Positions 22,350-33,407 of a stretch of DNA of 64,000 nt are shown here, piece after piece. Source of the stretch: Dipodascopsis uninucleata var. uninucleata (taxonomy: Eukaryota > Ascomycota > Lipomycetes > Lipomycetales > Lipomycetaceae); contig JAJLTO010000014.1 in the NCBI GenBank assembly GCA_030568195.1, positions 248,001 to 312,000 of the forward strand. Direction: 5' to 3'. A model generated the notes under the pieces. That model was not told the DNA's origin, did not search any database, and worked only from the letters and a program-made list of their open reading frames with translations. Position numbers and translations under genes: made by a program. Numbering within the stretch: the stretch's first letter is position 1; each line of letters opens with the position of its first letter.

Positions 22350-22877
22350 ATGTTTGAATCACTGTTCTCCAAGGATTCTTCCGATCCGTTCTTTGTCAAT
22401 GAAAAGCTCAGCAGCATTGCTGGCAAATTGGGCGATGCCATTGACCCTGAAAACAAGTTTCATGATGCTGGTCAGGCTACTTTAAAGGGAACGGACACAG
22501 TTTTTGGCAAGAACCTGGAGTTTATTTGCATTGGCGCTGGCGCACTGGTTTTGCTGGTTGTGGTCTACTATACCTATCTGACTATGATGGCCGTCTTCGC
22601 TACTATCGAAGGCATCCTTGAAAAAATGAACGTCAAGGTCTCGCGATCGGGAGCCAAAGTCGGTGTGCAGTCCGTGTCGACTGAACGATATATTGACGGT
22701 TGTGTGAGCAAGTTCAACCAGCTGTGGCTACGTGCTAATGGTGAGGTAACTGGAAATTGGCGTCCTAAGGGTTATTATATGAAAAAAGTGAAGGATCACC
22801 ATGTCAAATTCTTGAGGAAACGCTTCAGACGGAGAAGTAGCGATTCTGAAGATTCGTCTTCGGACAGCAGTTCTTGA
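22350..22877 (+). CDS. Orphan single-pass membrane protein
   Basis: I do not recognise this protein. The ATG at 22350 gives 175 residues; the frame is open upstream to 21939, but that part translates to a Leu/Ile/Tyr-rich string typical of a non-coding pyrimidine-rich leader. Visible features: a soluble N-terminus, one strong hydrophobic helix at about 58-84 (ending VVVYYTYLTMMAVFA), a polar domain, then a basic cluster KRFRRR near 158 and a Ser/Asp/Glu-rich tail resembling a casein kinase 2 target. It follows the long regulatory block at 20330-22349. The unbroken ATG frame, the domain-like pattern and the discrete 3' end argue for a real gene. Confidence 0.7.
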   Translation: MFESLFSKDSSDPFFVNEKLSSIAGKLGDAIDPENKFHDAGQATLKGTDTVFGKNLEFICIGAGALVLLVVVYYTYLTMMAVFATIEGILEKMNVKVSRSGAKVGVQSVSTERYIDGCVSKFNQLWLRANGEVTGNWRPKGYYMKKVKDHHVKFLRKRFRRRSSDSEDSSSDSSS

Positions 22878-23085
22878 TTTATCTCTGGCGTCTGACATTG
22901 TCTTGATTGTTTGTGTTTAGCATTTTTGGATATGGCCAAGGAGTTTCGATTGTGGCTGGGTTAGCTATGAAAAAGTTGTAAAATACATTTTTGATACTAT
23001 GCACACATGAAATAAAATATAGTAGTACACTGAACGAAATGAAGGCTAATCACCTGCATTGCACATCTTATAACGAACTACGTTA

Positions 23086-25758
23086 CTATAAAATCCTTGC
23101 CAAAAATGAGTCCACTATAGATCGTACTTTATAAAATGTATCGCCCACGCCTCCCTCTATAAGCATGTTACGGTCGTCCATCTTGCGGACAACAACTGCT
23201 TTATCGCAAAGCAATACACCCTCACCTCGAAATTCGGTGTGATGGCCGCCAGCGATTAGTCGACGACGCAGTTCTGCTAGACGAACATCGCCCACGAACA
23301 TTGGAGTGACGTTTGACGATGCAATTGCAAGTTCTGCTCTACTGTTCAATACTGTTAGCGAGATTTCCTTCTTTCGCTGCTGTTGATCTTCATCTATATT
23401 GCCACCATTTTCCTGCTCGCTGCTTGGTAGATTCTGATCGTCTCCCTTCTCATCACCCTTTTTCGCGTCAGTGTCGGTATGAGTAACGTCTTTGGTGCCT
23501 TCTCCTTCAGCCACAGCCGTGCCATCATCTGTCTTTGAAGTATCCTTAGTCGATTCCAAAAACAGTTTGCCTTTAATTCTAGCAATTGTGTATTCGCTGG
23601 TCCCAGCTTTTTGCCATTGTAGCTCACGCGCTAGTTCATGCGATATAATGACTTCGTAGGCATTCGTATCTACGCTTGCGTTTACAATCTTGCCTGTAGA
23701 CGGAATATATATGTCTTGAATACCCGTATCTCTTAGGCCGTCCGCGAGCTCATCCGCCTGAGATAAAACACCCGATATCAGGATTAATTTGCGCGGATGG
23801 ATCTGCGACAAGATCATTTGCATAGATCGCATATCCACAAGACCTTCATAGTCAAGATATACTACTTCACTCTTCACATCAATATCACACTTCTCTGTCA
23901 CAGTTTTAAATGGCGTCTGCGAACTACTTTTTTCCTCTTCTACGTCGTCTGTCCATTTCCTTTTCTTGCCAATGTTAGTTTCCAAAGATCCTGATCCATT
24001 TTCACCGTAACCATTTTCCGGTCCACTATCACGACGTCGATCATCATCGTCTTTCTCCTCCGCCCTGACAAAGTCTTCTGCTCGAATAATTTCTCCATAT
24101 TGATCTCGTTTTGCCCTCCGAGGAACAAAAGGGAACATCCTGTTACGTAGGTTTTTAGAGCTTCTGACATCATAGTCATATATGTCGTTATCTTGAGTTA
24201 GAATTAGAATCCCTAGATCTTCTTTTTCATCTTGCTCGGTTGCTTCTTCTTCCTCTTCTGAAGAGCTTTCACTTTCAGTGTCTTCCTGTTCTAAAATATT
24301 TCTGTTTTTTAACTCCATTGCCGTCTGTTTATCTGTAAGATGTTGTCTGGCTTTAAGAGCTGCCAAGAACGACTCCAATTCTTCGCCCTCTAGGGCGACT
24401 GTCTTCCGAATCTCTACTTCCATTCGCAGAGAAATTCTCTCAAATCGTAATCCATCGCTGGCCGTGCTTTCTCCTAGCATCCTCCACTGTGCTAGTGCCT
24501 CTCCGGATAATGTATCCTTCTCAGCCTCTTGAGTAAATAATATAACATTTTTTTCATCCTCACACATCTCAACAAAGATTTCTTTACTAAGACCCCATTC
24601 AAGGCTTGCGCCACTGGTCAGAATCACTTTATTTTTATCTTTATCTTCTGATGGAATTTCATCCAATGTAGTTACCATCTTCAAGCTCTGGAAAGCAAAT
24701 GGTAACGTTCCCTTCTCTTCCCATTCTCTGACGATAGAGGGAGACATCCACTCAAGCATGGACCGAGCATAAGCCATAGTACGATTTGCAGTTCTAGACA
24801 CAAAATATAACGGCACGGATATGTTGTTCTCAGTCCAATGAGCATCCAAAAAATGGCACATCTCCAATGCACGTCCTGCAGTCTGCGTTGGCAATATTAC
24901 AGATCCACCGCGATCCAGTCCCCTCATTATAGCACTAACAAGCAATTCTTCACGTTTGCGAATACCACTACCTGGTCTAGCGCTGCAAATAAGGGCTGTA
25001 GGTCGTGAAATATGATCTCGTGAAGTCAAAAGTGACGAGGAGTTAAGATGTCTTTCGACAGCATGATTCCAGTCAGTTGCATAAATTACATCTTCTTGGC
25101 CATATGTCAGTCTCCATACAGTACCTCCTAGAGTATGACCAGCGTTAGTGGGCGTTACCGATAGAGAGTTGAGCTTGCCCGTAAGTTGTAATTGTTGAGA
25201 ATACTTCAGAGGGTGAACTTTATCAAATAAAGCATCAATATTCGACGGTAGTAGCGGTTCAATTGCATATGTAGAATCCTGTTCTTCTACAGGCAACGAA
25301 AACCATGCTGTGCTATAGGCATCTATAGTGACTACTCTGGCCATATTGATTACAGGGAGGGTAGCGTAAACAGGAATGGATTCAAATCCAGGAAACTTTT
25401 TGCACGCGTACGCATAAGCCCCGATATGCGAGAGAGTCGCATGCGTGAGTAGAATAAGATCAATCGAAGACGTCAATCTAGAATGCAATTTGCAAGGATT
25501 AGTCTCTATAAACCAAATATTTTGACGCTGCTGAACATTGCTGACGCCAGTTGATCTTGAGGGCAGTAGAGCGTACCTACAAGATCCGAATCTTTCAACT
25601 AACCTTTCAAGCTCGTCTAGCAAAGATGGAGTCATGAGTTCATCCCATCCCACATCTATCAATACCTTAATATTCTGATCAAAAGTTAGAAGTGACTGAG
25701 AAGCGAACGTGGTCAGCGACGCCGATGACGCCCCGACCAAGGTCGTGAAGGTGAACAT
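23086..25758 (-). CDS. CFT2: Cleavage and polyadenylation factor subunit CFT2 (CPSF100)
   Basis: This is the non-catalytic metallo-beta-lactamase/beta-CASP partner of the endonuclease Ysh1/CPSF73 in mRNA 3'-end formation. Two exons are inferred, 25577-25758 and 23086-25477. The 99-nt intron 25478-25576 (GTACGC donor, CTAAT branch point, TTCTAG acceptor) is stop-free and in frame, and translating it inserts 33 residues not expected in the family, just before LILLTHATLSHIGAYAYA. The spliced product is 857 residues. The N-terminus MFTFTTLVGASSAS with VGWDE is typical of CPSF100. The HxHxDH zinc motif of active enzymes is replaced by THATLSH, consistent with an inactive subunit. Acidic Glu/Ser-rich insertions lie in the second half. 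Confidence 0.93.
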   Translation of the reverse strand: MFTFTTLVGASSASLTTFASQSLLTFDQNIKVLIDVGWDELMTPSLLDELERLVERFGSCRYALLPSRSTGVSNVQQRQNIWFIETNPCKLHSRLTSSIDLILLTHATLSHIGAYAYACKKFPGFESIPVYATLPVINMARVVTIDAYSTAWFSLPVEEQDSTYAIEPLLPSNIDALFDKVHPLKYSQQLQLTGKLNSLSVTPTNAGHTLGGTVWRLTYGQEDVIYATDWNHAVERHLNSSSLLTSRDHISRPTALICSARPGSGIRKREELLVSAIMRGLDRGGSVILPTQTAGRALEMCHFLDAHWTENNISVPLYFVSRTANRTMAYARSMLEWMSPSIVREWEEKGTLPFAFQSLKMVTTLDEIPSEDKDKNKVILTSGASLEWGLSKEIFVEMCEDEKNVILFTQEAEKDTLSGEALAQWRMLGESTASDGLRFERISLRMEVEIRKTVALEGEELESFLAALKARQHLTDKQTAMELKNRNILEQEDTESESSSEEEEEATEQDEKEDLGILILTQDNDIYDYDVRSSKNLRNRMFPFVPRRAKRDQYGEIIRAEDFVRAEEKDDDDRRRDSGPENGYGENGSGSLETNIGKKRKWTDDVEEEKSSSQTPFKTVTEKCDIDVKSEVVYLDYEGLVDMRSMQMILSQIHPRKLILISGVLSQADELADGLRDTGIQDIYIPSTGKIVNASVDTNAYEVIISHELARELQWQKAGTSEYTIARIKGKLFLESTKDTSKTDDGTAVAEGEGTKDVTHTDTDAKKGDEKGDDQNLPSSEQENGGNIDEDQQQRKKEISLTVLNSRAELAIASSNVTPMFVGDVRLAELRRRLIAGGHHTEFRGEGVLLCDKAVVVRKMDDRNMLIEGGVGDTFYKVRSIVDSFLARIL
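25478..25576 (-). other. In-frame stop-free intron of CFT2
   Basis: This is an inferred 99-nt intron. Its length is a multiple of three and it has no stop codon in the gene frame, so it is invisible to ORF finding. The GTACGC donor also occurs in the first intron of DHR2. The 33 residues it would encode have no counterpart in CPSF100 proteins as I know them. Confidence 0.75.
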
Positions 25759-26559
25759 GAAGATAACAAGAGCTGGTTGACTACTGTTTGTTAGCTCTTC
25801 AATAACTGCACATATCCTTCAACAGCACGCGCTTCTTTGGATCGATCAGTGTGATAATCTTTTATTGCGTGGTATCTATATCTCGTGTATTTCTCTCTAT
25901 TGGAATATAAATTTGTGTGATAAATATTCGATAATGTTAATAGATTTTATCGAGAAAAATTTAATAACACACTAAACCTCTGGGAGATCAGAAATGCAAA
26001 TCCAAAACACACCTTTGTAGAATTAAACTTGTAATGGGAGCGAGGCAAAGCACTTCTTGCTTCTTGGAACAGTTAAAGTGATAAATAAATACTAGTTCTA
26101 ATATTGAAAAAATTTGAACAAATTGGTATTTTCTTTATAAGCTGCTAGAAGTGAGCAAACTGAAGAACTAAGACAAATTATTGGATATCATCTTACTATA
26201 TTTTGGACAAGAACTACGGAAGCCTGAGATTACGATGTTCTATATACTATTTTCTAAAGAAAGTACATACTATTACTAAATAATAACAATTTGATATGAA
26301 TTTTATGTCTTCTGTCAGAGATTGTAAATAGCGTCTACGTCGTTAAGGCAACTGTAGTAGTGGTGATTTGTGAAATGTTATGTACAAATATAAAGTCGTT
26401 AAATAAAGACCACCAAGAAAATGATTGACACCATTTTGCAAGCTTGACATAGATGAAGCAGATAACTCGTTATGCTGATAGAATACATTGCTTTCCAGAA
26501 TTTCCGAGCTGATCGTGACTGTATTAGGTCTATTAAAAATGAATGAGAAAGATAGGAAC
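25759..26559. other. Intergenic region COA6-CFT2
   Basis: This holds the CFT2 promoter (minus strand) and the COA6 3' end. It is AT-rich, with no further gene or motif that I can support. Confidence 0.5.
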
Positions 26560-27040
26560 TCAGTTAACCCGAGTTAACCGCTCAAAAGCTCTTTTTCTCG
26601 CTTCCTTCTCTTTCAGCTCTTCCTCTTCGCGTGATTTTTGTATTCCTATGCGCTTCATGTCTTCGAATTGGATTTCACGCTCTCTTTTTGCAATGAAATA
26701 TTGTGACTAGATATCAATCTGTTAGCTAGCCTAGTTCTCATTTATCAATACCTTCAGATCCTTATATTTAGCTATCACACATAAGAGATAACTTTCAAAT
26801 CTCTAACTCCAAATGTGGATATCTTTAAAACAATCATACCCATGAATCCGGACACAGACTGGTCATTTCTTTGTATAAGTCAATACAAACGGGCTGCTGC
26901 TCGAACTTCTTGATGCTATTTTTATCCATACAATTGAAAAAAGCATCTCTAGCCAAGTGGCATTTCTGTCGCTCAGATCTAGTAATTAAATGAACAATGG
27001 GAGTTTCTGATTCCTCTAAAGGCGACCGACTTGTAGCCAT
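26560..27040 (-). CDS. COA6: Cytochrome c oxidase assembly factor COA6
   Basis: This is a small twin-Cys protein of the mitochondrial intermembrane space that helps deliver copper to Cox2 during complex IV assembly. Two exons are inferred on the minus strand, 26840-27040 and 26560-26706, with a 133-nt intron (GTATGA donor, GCTAAC branch point, TATCTAG acceptor), giving 115 residues. The signature is CX9C in CHLARDAFFNC and CX10C in CIDLYKEMTSLC, followed by PDSW and, after the splice, SQYF; this CX9C-CX10C spacing is characteristic of COA6. The C-terminus is a charged helix longer than in many homologues. Confidence 0.9.
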
Positions 27041-27591
27041 GATCTATAAATTTTTTGTAGAACTGTGGAGGCAGGTTGCAAAGAACATAGATGAGGAAAT
27101 TTACGGATTTGGCAATGACTCTCAAATAGTTAATTATTTTTTAACATAAACTTCATTGCGATGGCCATTAAGCCGCAAATACACCATATTATTATATACC
27201 AATATAAATTCAATTCCTATTTACATGCATGTCGCGTAATCATAACAATAATACTAGTAATAATAATAACAATAAAATAAGAATAACATATTTTGTCAAT
27301 TATACAAGATTTTAGGTAGGTATGCTTAACATATTAAGACTTTTTTGCATACCAGCACATCTCATACAACTCCCTCCTACATACACAAAATAACTAAAAA
27401 GAAACCAACAAAACGTCCTTGATCCAGAATTTTTCTGTCGTTATACAGGCTCAAGGAACCCGTACATTCATACTTGGTATTTGAGAGATAATTGCCAACC
27501 ATTACTATTAATAGCACGTATTCAGATCGACTGGATTCACGGCTATAGTTTGTGTGTGCCCGTCTTCTATAGGTACACTTGATACACTAAA
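27041..27591. other. Intergenic region XPO5-COA6
   Basis: This holds the COA6 promoter and exportin 3' region. An AAT/AAC-rich simple-sequence tract spans about 27241-27290. Nothing else stands out. Confidence 0.5.
27241..27290. repeat. Imperfect AAT/AAC microsatellite
   Basis: A low-complexity run of AATAATAAC-type units lies in the spacer downstream of the exportin gene and upstream of COA6. It is of no evident function. Confidence 0.6.
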
Positions 27592-30500
27592 CTAATCTCC
27601 TCCAAACAAATCTACTAAACCCCCACTTTCCAAAACACTCTCAACAGCAGAATCTTGTTCTGCCGCTTTTCGCGAAGATGTCCAGCGCTGCTGTGCTTCT
27701 CTCTCTCGCTTCACCCGCGCTATGCGACGAGCGTGATCACCTTCGCTACCTTCAGGAATTGCGCATAAGACTGTCAAAAATTCAAGCATGACACCACGCT
27801 GTTGTCGCAAAGTTTTCACACTAGCAAGCTCCTGCTCTAGAGCTATAACTAGTTCAGGTGTAGCACCGGCTATTATTTCGACAAATTTTCGGAATGGTCT
27901 GTCGTATCTTCCTCTCAGGACAGTATATACAAGGGTAAGAACATATGATGCTTCATCCGCTATATCTGCATAGTATGCATCCGAAAGAACTGTTAAACAC
28001 GCCGGTATAACCATATCACAAAGAAAGTTGTCTACCTGCTCATGTCTGCCGATGATACTCGGAATTATTTGTCTTAACATCAATGCTGATGAATAACTAC
28101 ATCTGGTATCATGAATTGTGAACATATGAGTACATAATGTAAGAAATGGAGCGAGAATATTAAGATCCGATACGACTATTGATCTAGTATCCATGAGATC
28201 TTTTGCAGGAGGTTTGCGTTCCGGTAACTCAATAAGTGCTGCTTTGGGATTAATAGGGCCAACTAGATCCAAAAGAAATCGATCAACCACGTTTGAAAGC
28301 TGACGTAATAAATACTCTTCCATCATCTCTTCGGAAAGCTCATCATCTTCTTCGACCTTATTAATTAGTCCACGCTCAGTCAGGAAAGTCCAACGCTCCA
28401 TGAGATGTTCATCTAAGCGTCGCAATACTGGAGGCAAAAAATCTGATAAAAACTGCTGTCTTAGAACTCTAGGACAGTTCTTTACAGCTGGCCTTACGAC
28501 AAGAGCAATAAGATGCTTCCATGCGTGCAAAGACATGCCACGATATTCCCCAGCGACAGCCTGCCAAAGCATGCCACCTATACCTGGAATCTCATACATC
28601 GTATCTTCAAGCTGAGTAATCGAGCCTAGGGTCAAAAATGCATATTCACGAGTATATCTCAACATATGTCCTAATGAGTCGGCAAAGTCGCGTAGTGTCT
28701 GAGCAGCTTTGACATTCTCTTCGACAAACTCGTCACGACTCTGCAGCGAAATTCCTACTTGCCAAAATCGCTCCATACAGGAATCGCGTACAAAGGATCT
28801 TACTTCAGGCGGAAGTGACTCCCAGTTATCTGGATTGTGATAAGCGGCAATCTGAGCTATTAACTGAAGAATATGCGGAATGATGGGTTGAACCCTTGGC
28901 TTCCACATCGCAAGTAACGCTAAATACTCTTTCGAGCTATGATCTAGCTTTTCAATTGTGTATTGAATAAAGATCCTTGTGGCTCTGATAGGAAAGAGAG
29001 CGGCCCAGCGCATCTTTAGCGAGTCTTTCAGCTTTCTTCCTTCATCGTCAATCGGAGTTGATAGCAGGTCCGTGTTGGCGTCTACACCTCGAGACTGGAA
29101 ATAATTTGCAATCTCAACAATACCTGTCCGTTCCATAAACCAAGGAAGTTGAGACAAGCCCTTCATAGTCCCTTCATCTGTCCATGAATTAAGCACCGGA
29201 TCTACGATCTTTGAAAAGCACTCCGGCTTATTTGGCGCATTGGCACGCTGAGAGACAACCAACAAAAAAGAGAGAAAAGAAACAACCTCATTGTCAGAAA
29301 GCTTATTAGACGCGATAATTTCCTTGATAGTTCGCTCAAGATCATCATATATAGTGATGAGGGCATCCGGCATGAGGTATGCCAGACGATTAAGTTCTGT
29401 ATCACAGTTATTTCTCAGATCTCGAATCAGTTCGCGGTCTTCATCACTAGCTTCAGCTGGATATTCAAACATACAAGCCTGTAAAACTCGCTCTAGAACT
29501 CGAAACATGGTATGCGTAACGTGCTTCATAAGTGGTGCAAACTGAACTAGAGTTTGAATATGTTTACGAAGGAGAACGGGATCTGTTACATCCATCGAAA
29601 TCATACGCTCGCAAAAACGTTCGATAATTGGGTTCAAAGTCTCAGAAAGCACATCCTTGTCCGCCTCCGTGTACCAATGTTTCCAGCGACTGATTCCTCG
29701 TAATGCGGCATCTACGATCGAGAACTGGCCGTAAGCTAAGAGAAACATTGGGTCTTTCTGAAGCTTCGCTGACGACATCTGTCTATCATGCCACCCATGC
29801 CAAGAAGAAAAAAATTTGTCGAGGCGCTCGTCAAGCCAAATAAGTGCATTAATAGGCATACGGCATACAATGAGTCTAGCAATGTCATCAATAAATCGCC
29901 GGTAATTTCCAAGAAAAGCATGTTGTTCGGGAACTGAATCAAAATCAAGTTCTAAAAACCGTTTGGTAATATTTTCTTCGTCTTCCACGGATTCATATCT
30001 AATGATCCTGGTAGCCGCGAGTTCCAAAAGACGTGGAAATATTGATTCTGCTTCCGGTCGGCGAGCTAAATGTTCTGCACGAAGAAGTGATCCCCAGAAC
30101 TGTAAAGAAAGCCCAGAAATAATCAAGCTTTCATGCTGAGTAGTCGCAAATACTAGCTCCAGATATCCTTTGAGATCAATATCTGCTGAAAGTCGATTTT
30201 TTCCAGACCCTGTTAGATCGAGATAGTCACCAAGACCGACAATCATTTCGACTAGCTTTTTCAGTAGAATATAGGCGTCCTCATCAAAATTGTCAAAGTC
30301 TAATCGAATAGACTGATATACTTGTGATAAAATCGATATACCGGGAGCTAGAAATACAGCTCCGATCACTGCTGAAAAATCTTCGTCATCAGGGAAGGAA
30401 CGGGTAAAAAGAATATGTAAACAGTCAGTTGCAAGAGTTTTCACCTTCACATTCTGTATTGTAAGAGCCTGACTTATCCTATTGAGTAAATCGGTTTCAC

Positions 30501-31670
30501 GAATAGCCATTGGAAAAGCCCAAAGCAGACAGTTTTTAAGAGACTGAAGTACTTTCAAGGCAAATATTTCAGTTTCAGCATCCTGTGCACCGCGATCCAG
30601 GCATTCGCCAAGAAGAATAGACCATCTCGAGAGCCAACCATCCGAACCGCACCGTAGATAGATCAATTCCTGATTTCTGCTTGCATAAACTCGCTCTAGT
30701 ATTTTTTCATCTGTGAGTACTTCTATGCATTGAGCTGAGAGTATCCCTGCTCGTTTTCCAGCAATTGGGTCGTCCAGCATAAAAACATCCTCGAAAAGCG
30801 TTCGAAATATTATTAGCGTAAGTTCACGAGCAGTAGCATTGAGATTCCACATTTGTGTCAAAACTTTGTCCATATCAGCCCACTCATCCTCACTAGCACC
30901 CCAAGATCGTTTTGCAATTGCTACCCAAAGTGAGGCCAGTTTCTCCCTTAAATAATAGGCATCTGAGGCTCGAACACCCATACATAGTTCTACAACCCAA
31001 TTTCGCAGCGCAACATGTTGAGAACTGTCACAATTTAGGTAATTATGTCGAATGATATGTTCTAATAACGACATTCCAAAATGACGCACTTGATCGGGAT
31101 GGGTATTTGGACCCGATATTGCCAGCTGATAACCCCATAGCGGAGCATCGTTTTCTTGCTTTGCTGCATCCAAGTACTATAAAATCCACGAACAAACAAA
31201 AGACAAGCAGTCAGATCGTTAGCAAAAGATCATTTGATCTCAATATTTTCTCACTGCCAATTAATCCGGAAAGAACAAAGCGCCCATGGTATTCACAGAA
31301 TCATACAAATACCATCATGATTACCAAAAATCTGCTACAGTAGACACCCATTGAAAGCGATCAATATGAGCGACTTGTAAGGCTGAGCGAATGATCACAG
31401 TAAAAGACAGCGCATAATCTACTTTTTCGCCCCGGTACCGCCTCACAGCCTACTCTTTTCCTTTCCGATCCAGTGCTCTCGGTTTTTTATAAAATAAAAT
31501 GGTATATGTTTGGATAGTTAAAAAATCCCAGTCTTCGGACTCCGTCTGATTTTAGAAAAAAAATATTTGTTGCTTACCTCTTGAGCTCTCCGCCTAGCTT
31601 CATTTGATACCTGTGAGTTGTGAACAGTAGCCAAGGCTTCCGCGATCTGATTAAGGGCAGGATTCTCCAT
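27592..31670 (-). CDS. Exportin-5 / Msn5 family karyopherin
   Basis: This is an importin-beta-like nuclear export receptor; Msn5 exports phosphorylated transcription factors, and vertebrate exportin-5 also exports pre-miRNA and tRNA. Two exons are inferred: 31578-31670 and 27592-31176, with a 401-nt intron (GTAAGC donor, TTTATAG acceptor), giving 1225 residues, the usual length for the family. Exon 1 supplies MENPALNQIAEALATVHNSQ and EARRRAQE, the canonical N-terminal HEAT repeat continued by YLDAAKQENDAPLWGYQLA in exon 2. The rest is HEAT repeats, with LHAWKHLIALVVRPAVKNCP near residue 985 typical of exportin-5. The intron is the longest in the window. Confidence 0.92.
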
Positions 31671-33407
31671 AATAACCTGGTTCCTGACAAATCTACGGAT
31701 CCAAGCTGGGTTGTGATTAAATCTCGCTGTTCCCGTAAAAAAACCAATTAAAGTATAACTAAAGACAGCTGCAGCTGTTGTAAAAAAAATCAGGAGAAAC
31801 CACCGTCCAGACGCGACTGTCTGACACGCATCTGACCCGCAGTCTACTGCCCTTTATTAAATTTTGAATATAAAAAGGATTCTTCGCCTATTACAATTAT
31901 TGCTTCTGATGTTTCCTGCTATTTTTTCGTACCTTTAGCCGTCTGTACGCTGTTTTGTACAGTAGAATCAGGATCACCTTATAGTCGTTCTACGATGTAG
32001 AAAACTTTGAAGGAAATTTTTGTATGCTACTTTTAACGTGGCCGAGGACAGCTTTTTCTTGGATAAATCAACCTTAGCAACAATTCTACGCGTCACGAGG
32101 TTTGTTGGTATCAGATGCTTGTGGATAATTCCCCAGTATAATACTAAGCAATTAAAATGTAGGCGACGAGTATTCTGGGTGCAGTTACACGAAATGAAAG
32201 TTGTCAGGTGCGGCGGACTTACCTGATAAGAGAAGCTTAACCTCGCATTGGCTTGAAATATCCAACAGACCAGCAACAGAGCTTGTGATGACCAATGTCA
32301 CATAAGATGATTACAAGGAATCTGAATCTATCCAAATGTTGAATGCGAAATGTAGCAGATAGTATACCGTACAGGTATATTCTAAATGGTAATAGTGAAT
32401 ATTCCCTGTCCAAAATGGCGAACAGATCGACAGAACGCAGCAAGAACTCCACAAATTATCCTCTTCTACATGGGATTGGGTTGAACAGACTAATGATATA
32501 CTTTTCAATATATAGACTAGATCGAATGAAATAACTGAATAGTATCAATTATTGCAGTAAAGAATTTACGTACACGATTTATAGAAGAAATTACCTGGTT
32601 ATGCTCAGTTGTATATTCATAGGGGAAGTAGGAAATTTCTATAGCTGAGTATAGGCTTAATTTAAATTCATAAAAATCATGACATATAATAGTCGTCAAA
32701 ATTGGAGCTTCATAGCACAATTATTTTAGGACGGCGAATACATATACACATTAAACGTTCAAATTTTATAGCTTAAGAATAACTTAACTGTATTATACTA
32801 TACTTATGTCCACGTCCACTAATCCGATGTATATCCTAAATTCTAAGAATATTCAAGTCACTCCTTCAGCATAGGCTTTTTCTGTGTTATCTAACCATAT
32901 ACTTACTAAAAGAATGATGCTTACGATAGTAAACTACAGAGCAACTCATTTGTCCCCATTTATGTGCTCGTCTTCGACCGCATCTTACCTACTCACCCAG
33001 CAAATTCGATTCGCTTTAGTCACTCTCACATCATTTCAAACTTATCCATTCAATTTCACTATATGAGAAGAATAAAATGATAACTAACGTACGTTTATGA
33101 AGATGAATATATAGTGCATACAAAGTGATGCTTATCGACAAGTCATAGTAAATCACGTAATGATATACTGAATATTAACATGTAATGAACCAACATTTTA
33201 AATGAGACAACACGTATTCTATGACCACTTTCTCAACAAATGCAGCTACTCAGAAACTTAAAATCGGACGCGGAAAAGAAGGAAATATCACGAGAAATAA
33301 AGAAAACCCATACACAAAGAATGGAAGAACAGCCAAATCAAGTTATCATATTCATCTCCTTTTTTCAGTCCCAAATACACATGAGTCATTTTTTTGAAAT
33401 TCTCATA
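31671..33407. other. Long intergenic region OXR1-XPO5
   Basis: About 1.7 kb, AT-rich, containing the exportin promoter on its left and the OXR1 3' end on its right. A CGACTGTCTGAC element at 31812-31823, continuing to CTGACCCG at 31830-31837, recurs upstream of the Sel1-repeat gene at 44779. Short open frames on both strands near 31974-32276 overlap and look like chance. No RNA gene is recognised. Confidence 0.45.

Noticed and set aside
26707-26839. COA6 as a 68-residue unspliced protein ending CPDSWV
   Set aside because: The stop comes from reading into the intron; splicing adds SQYF and a charged C-terminus expected for the family.
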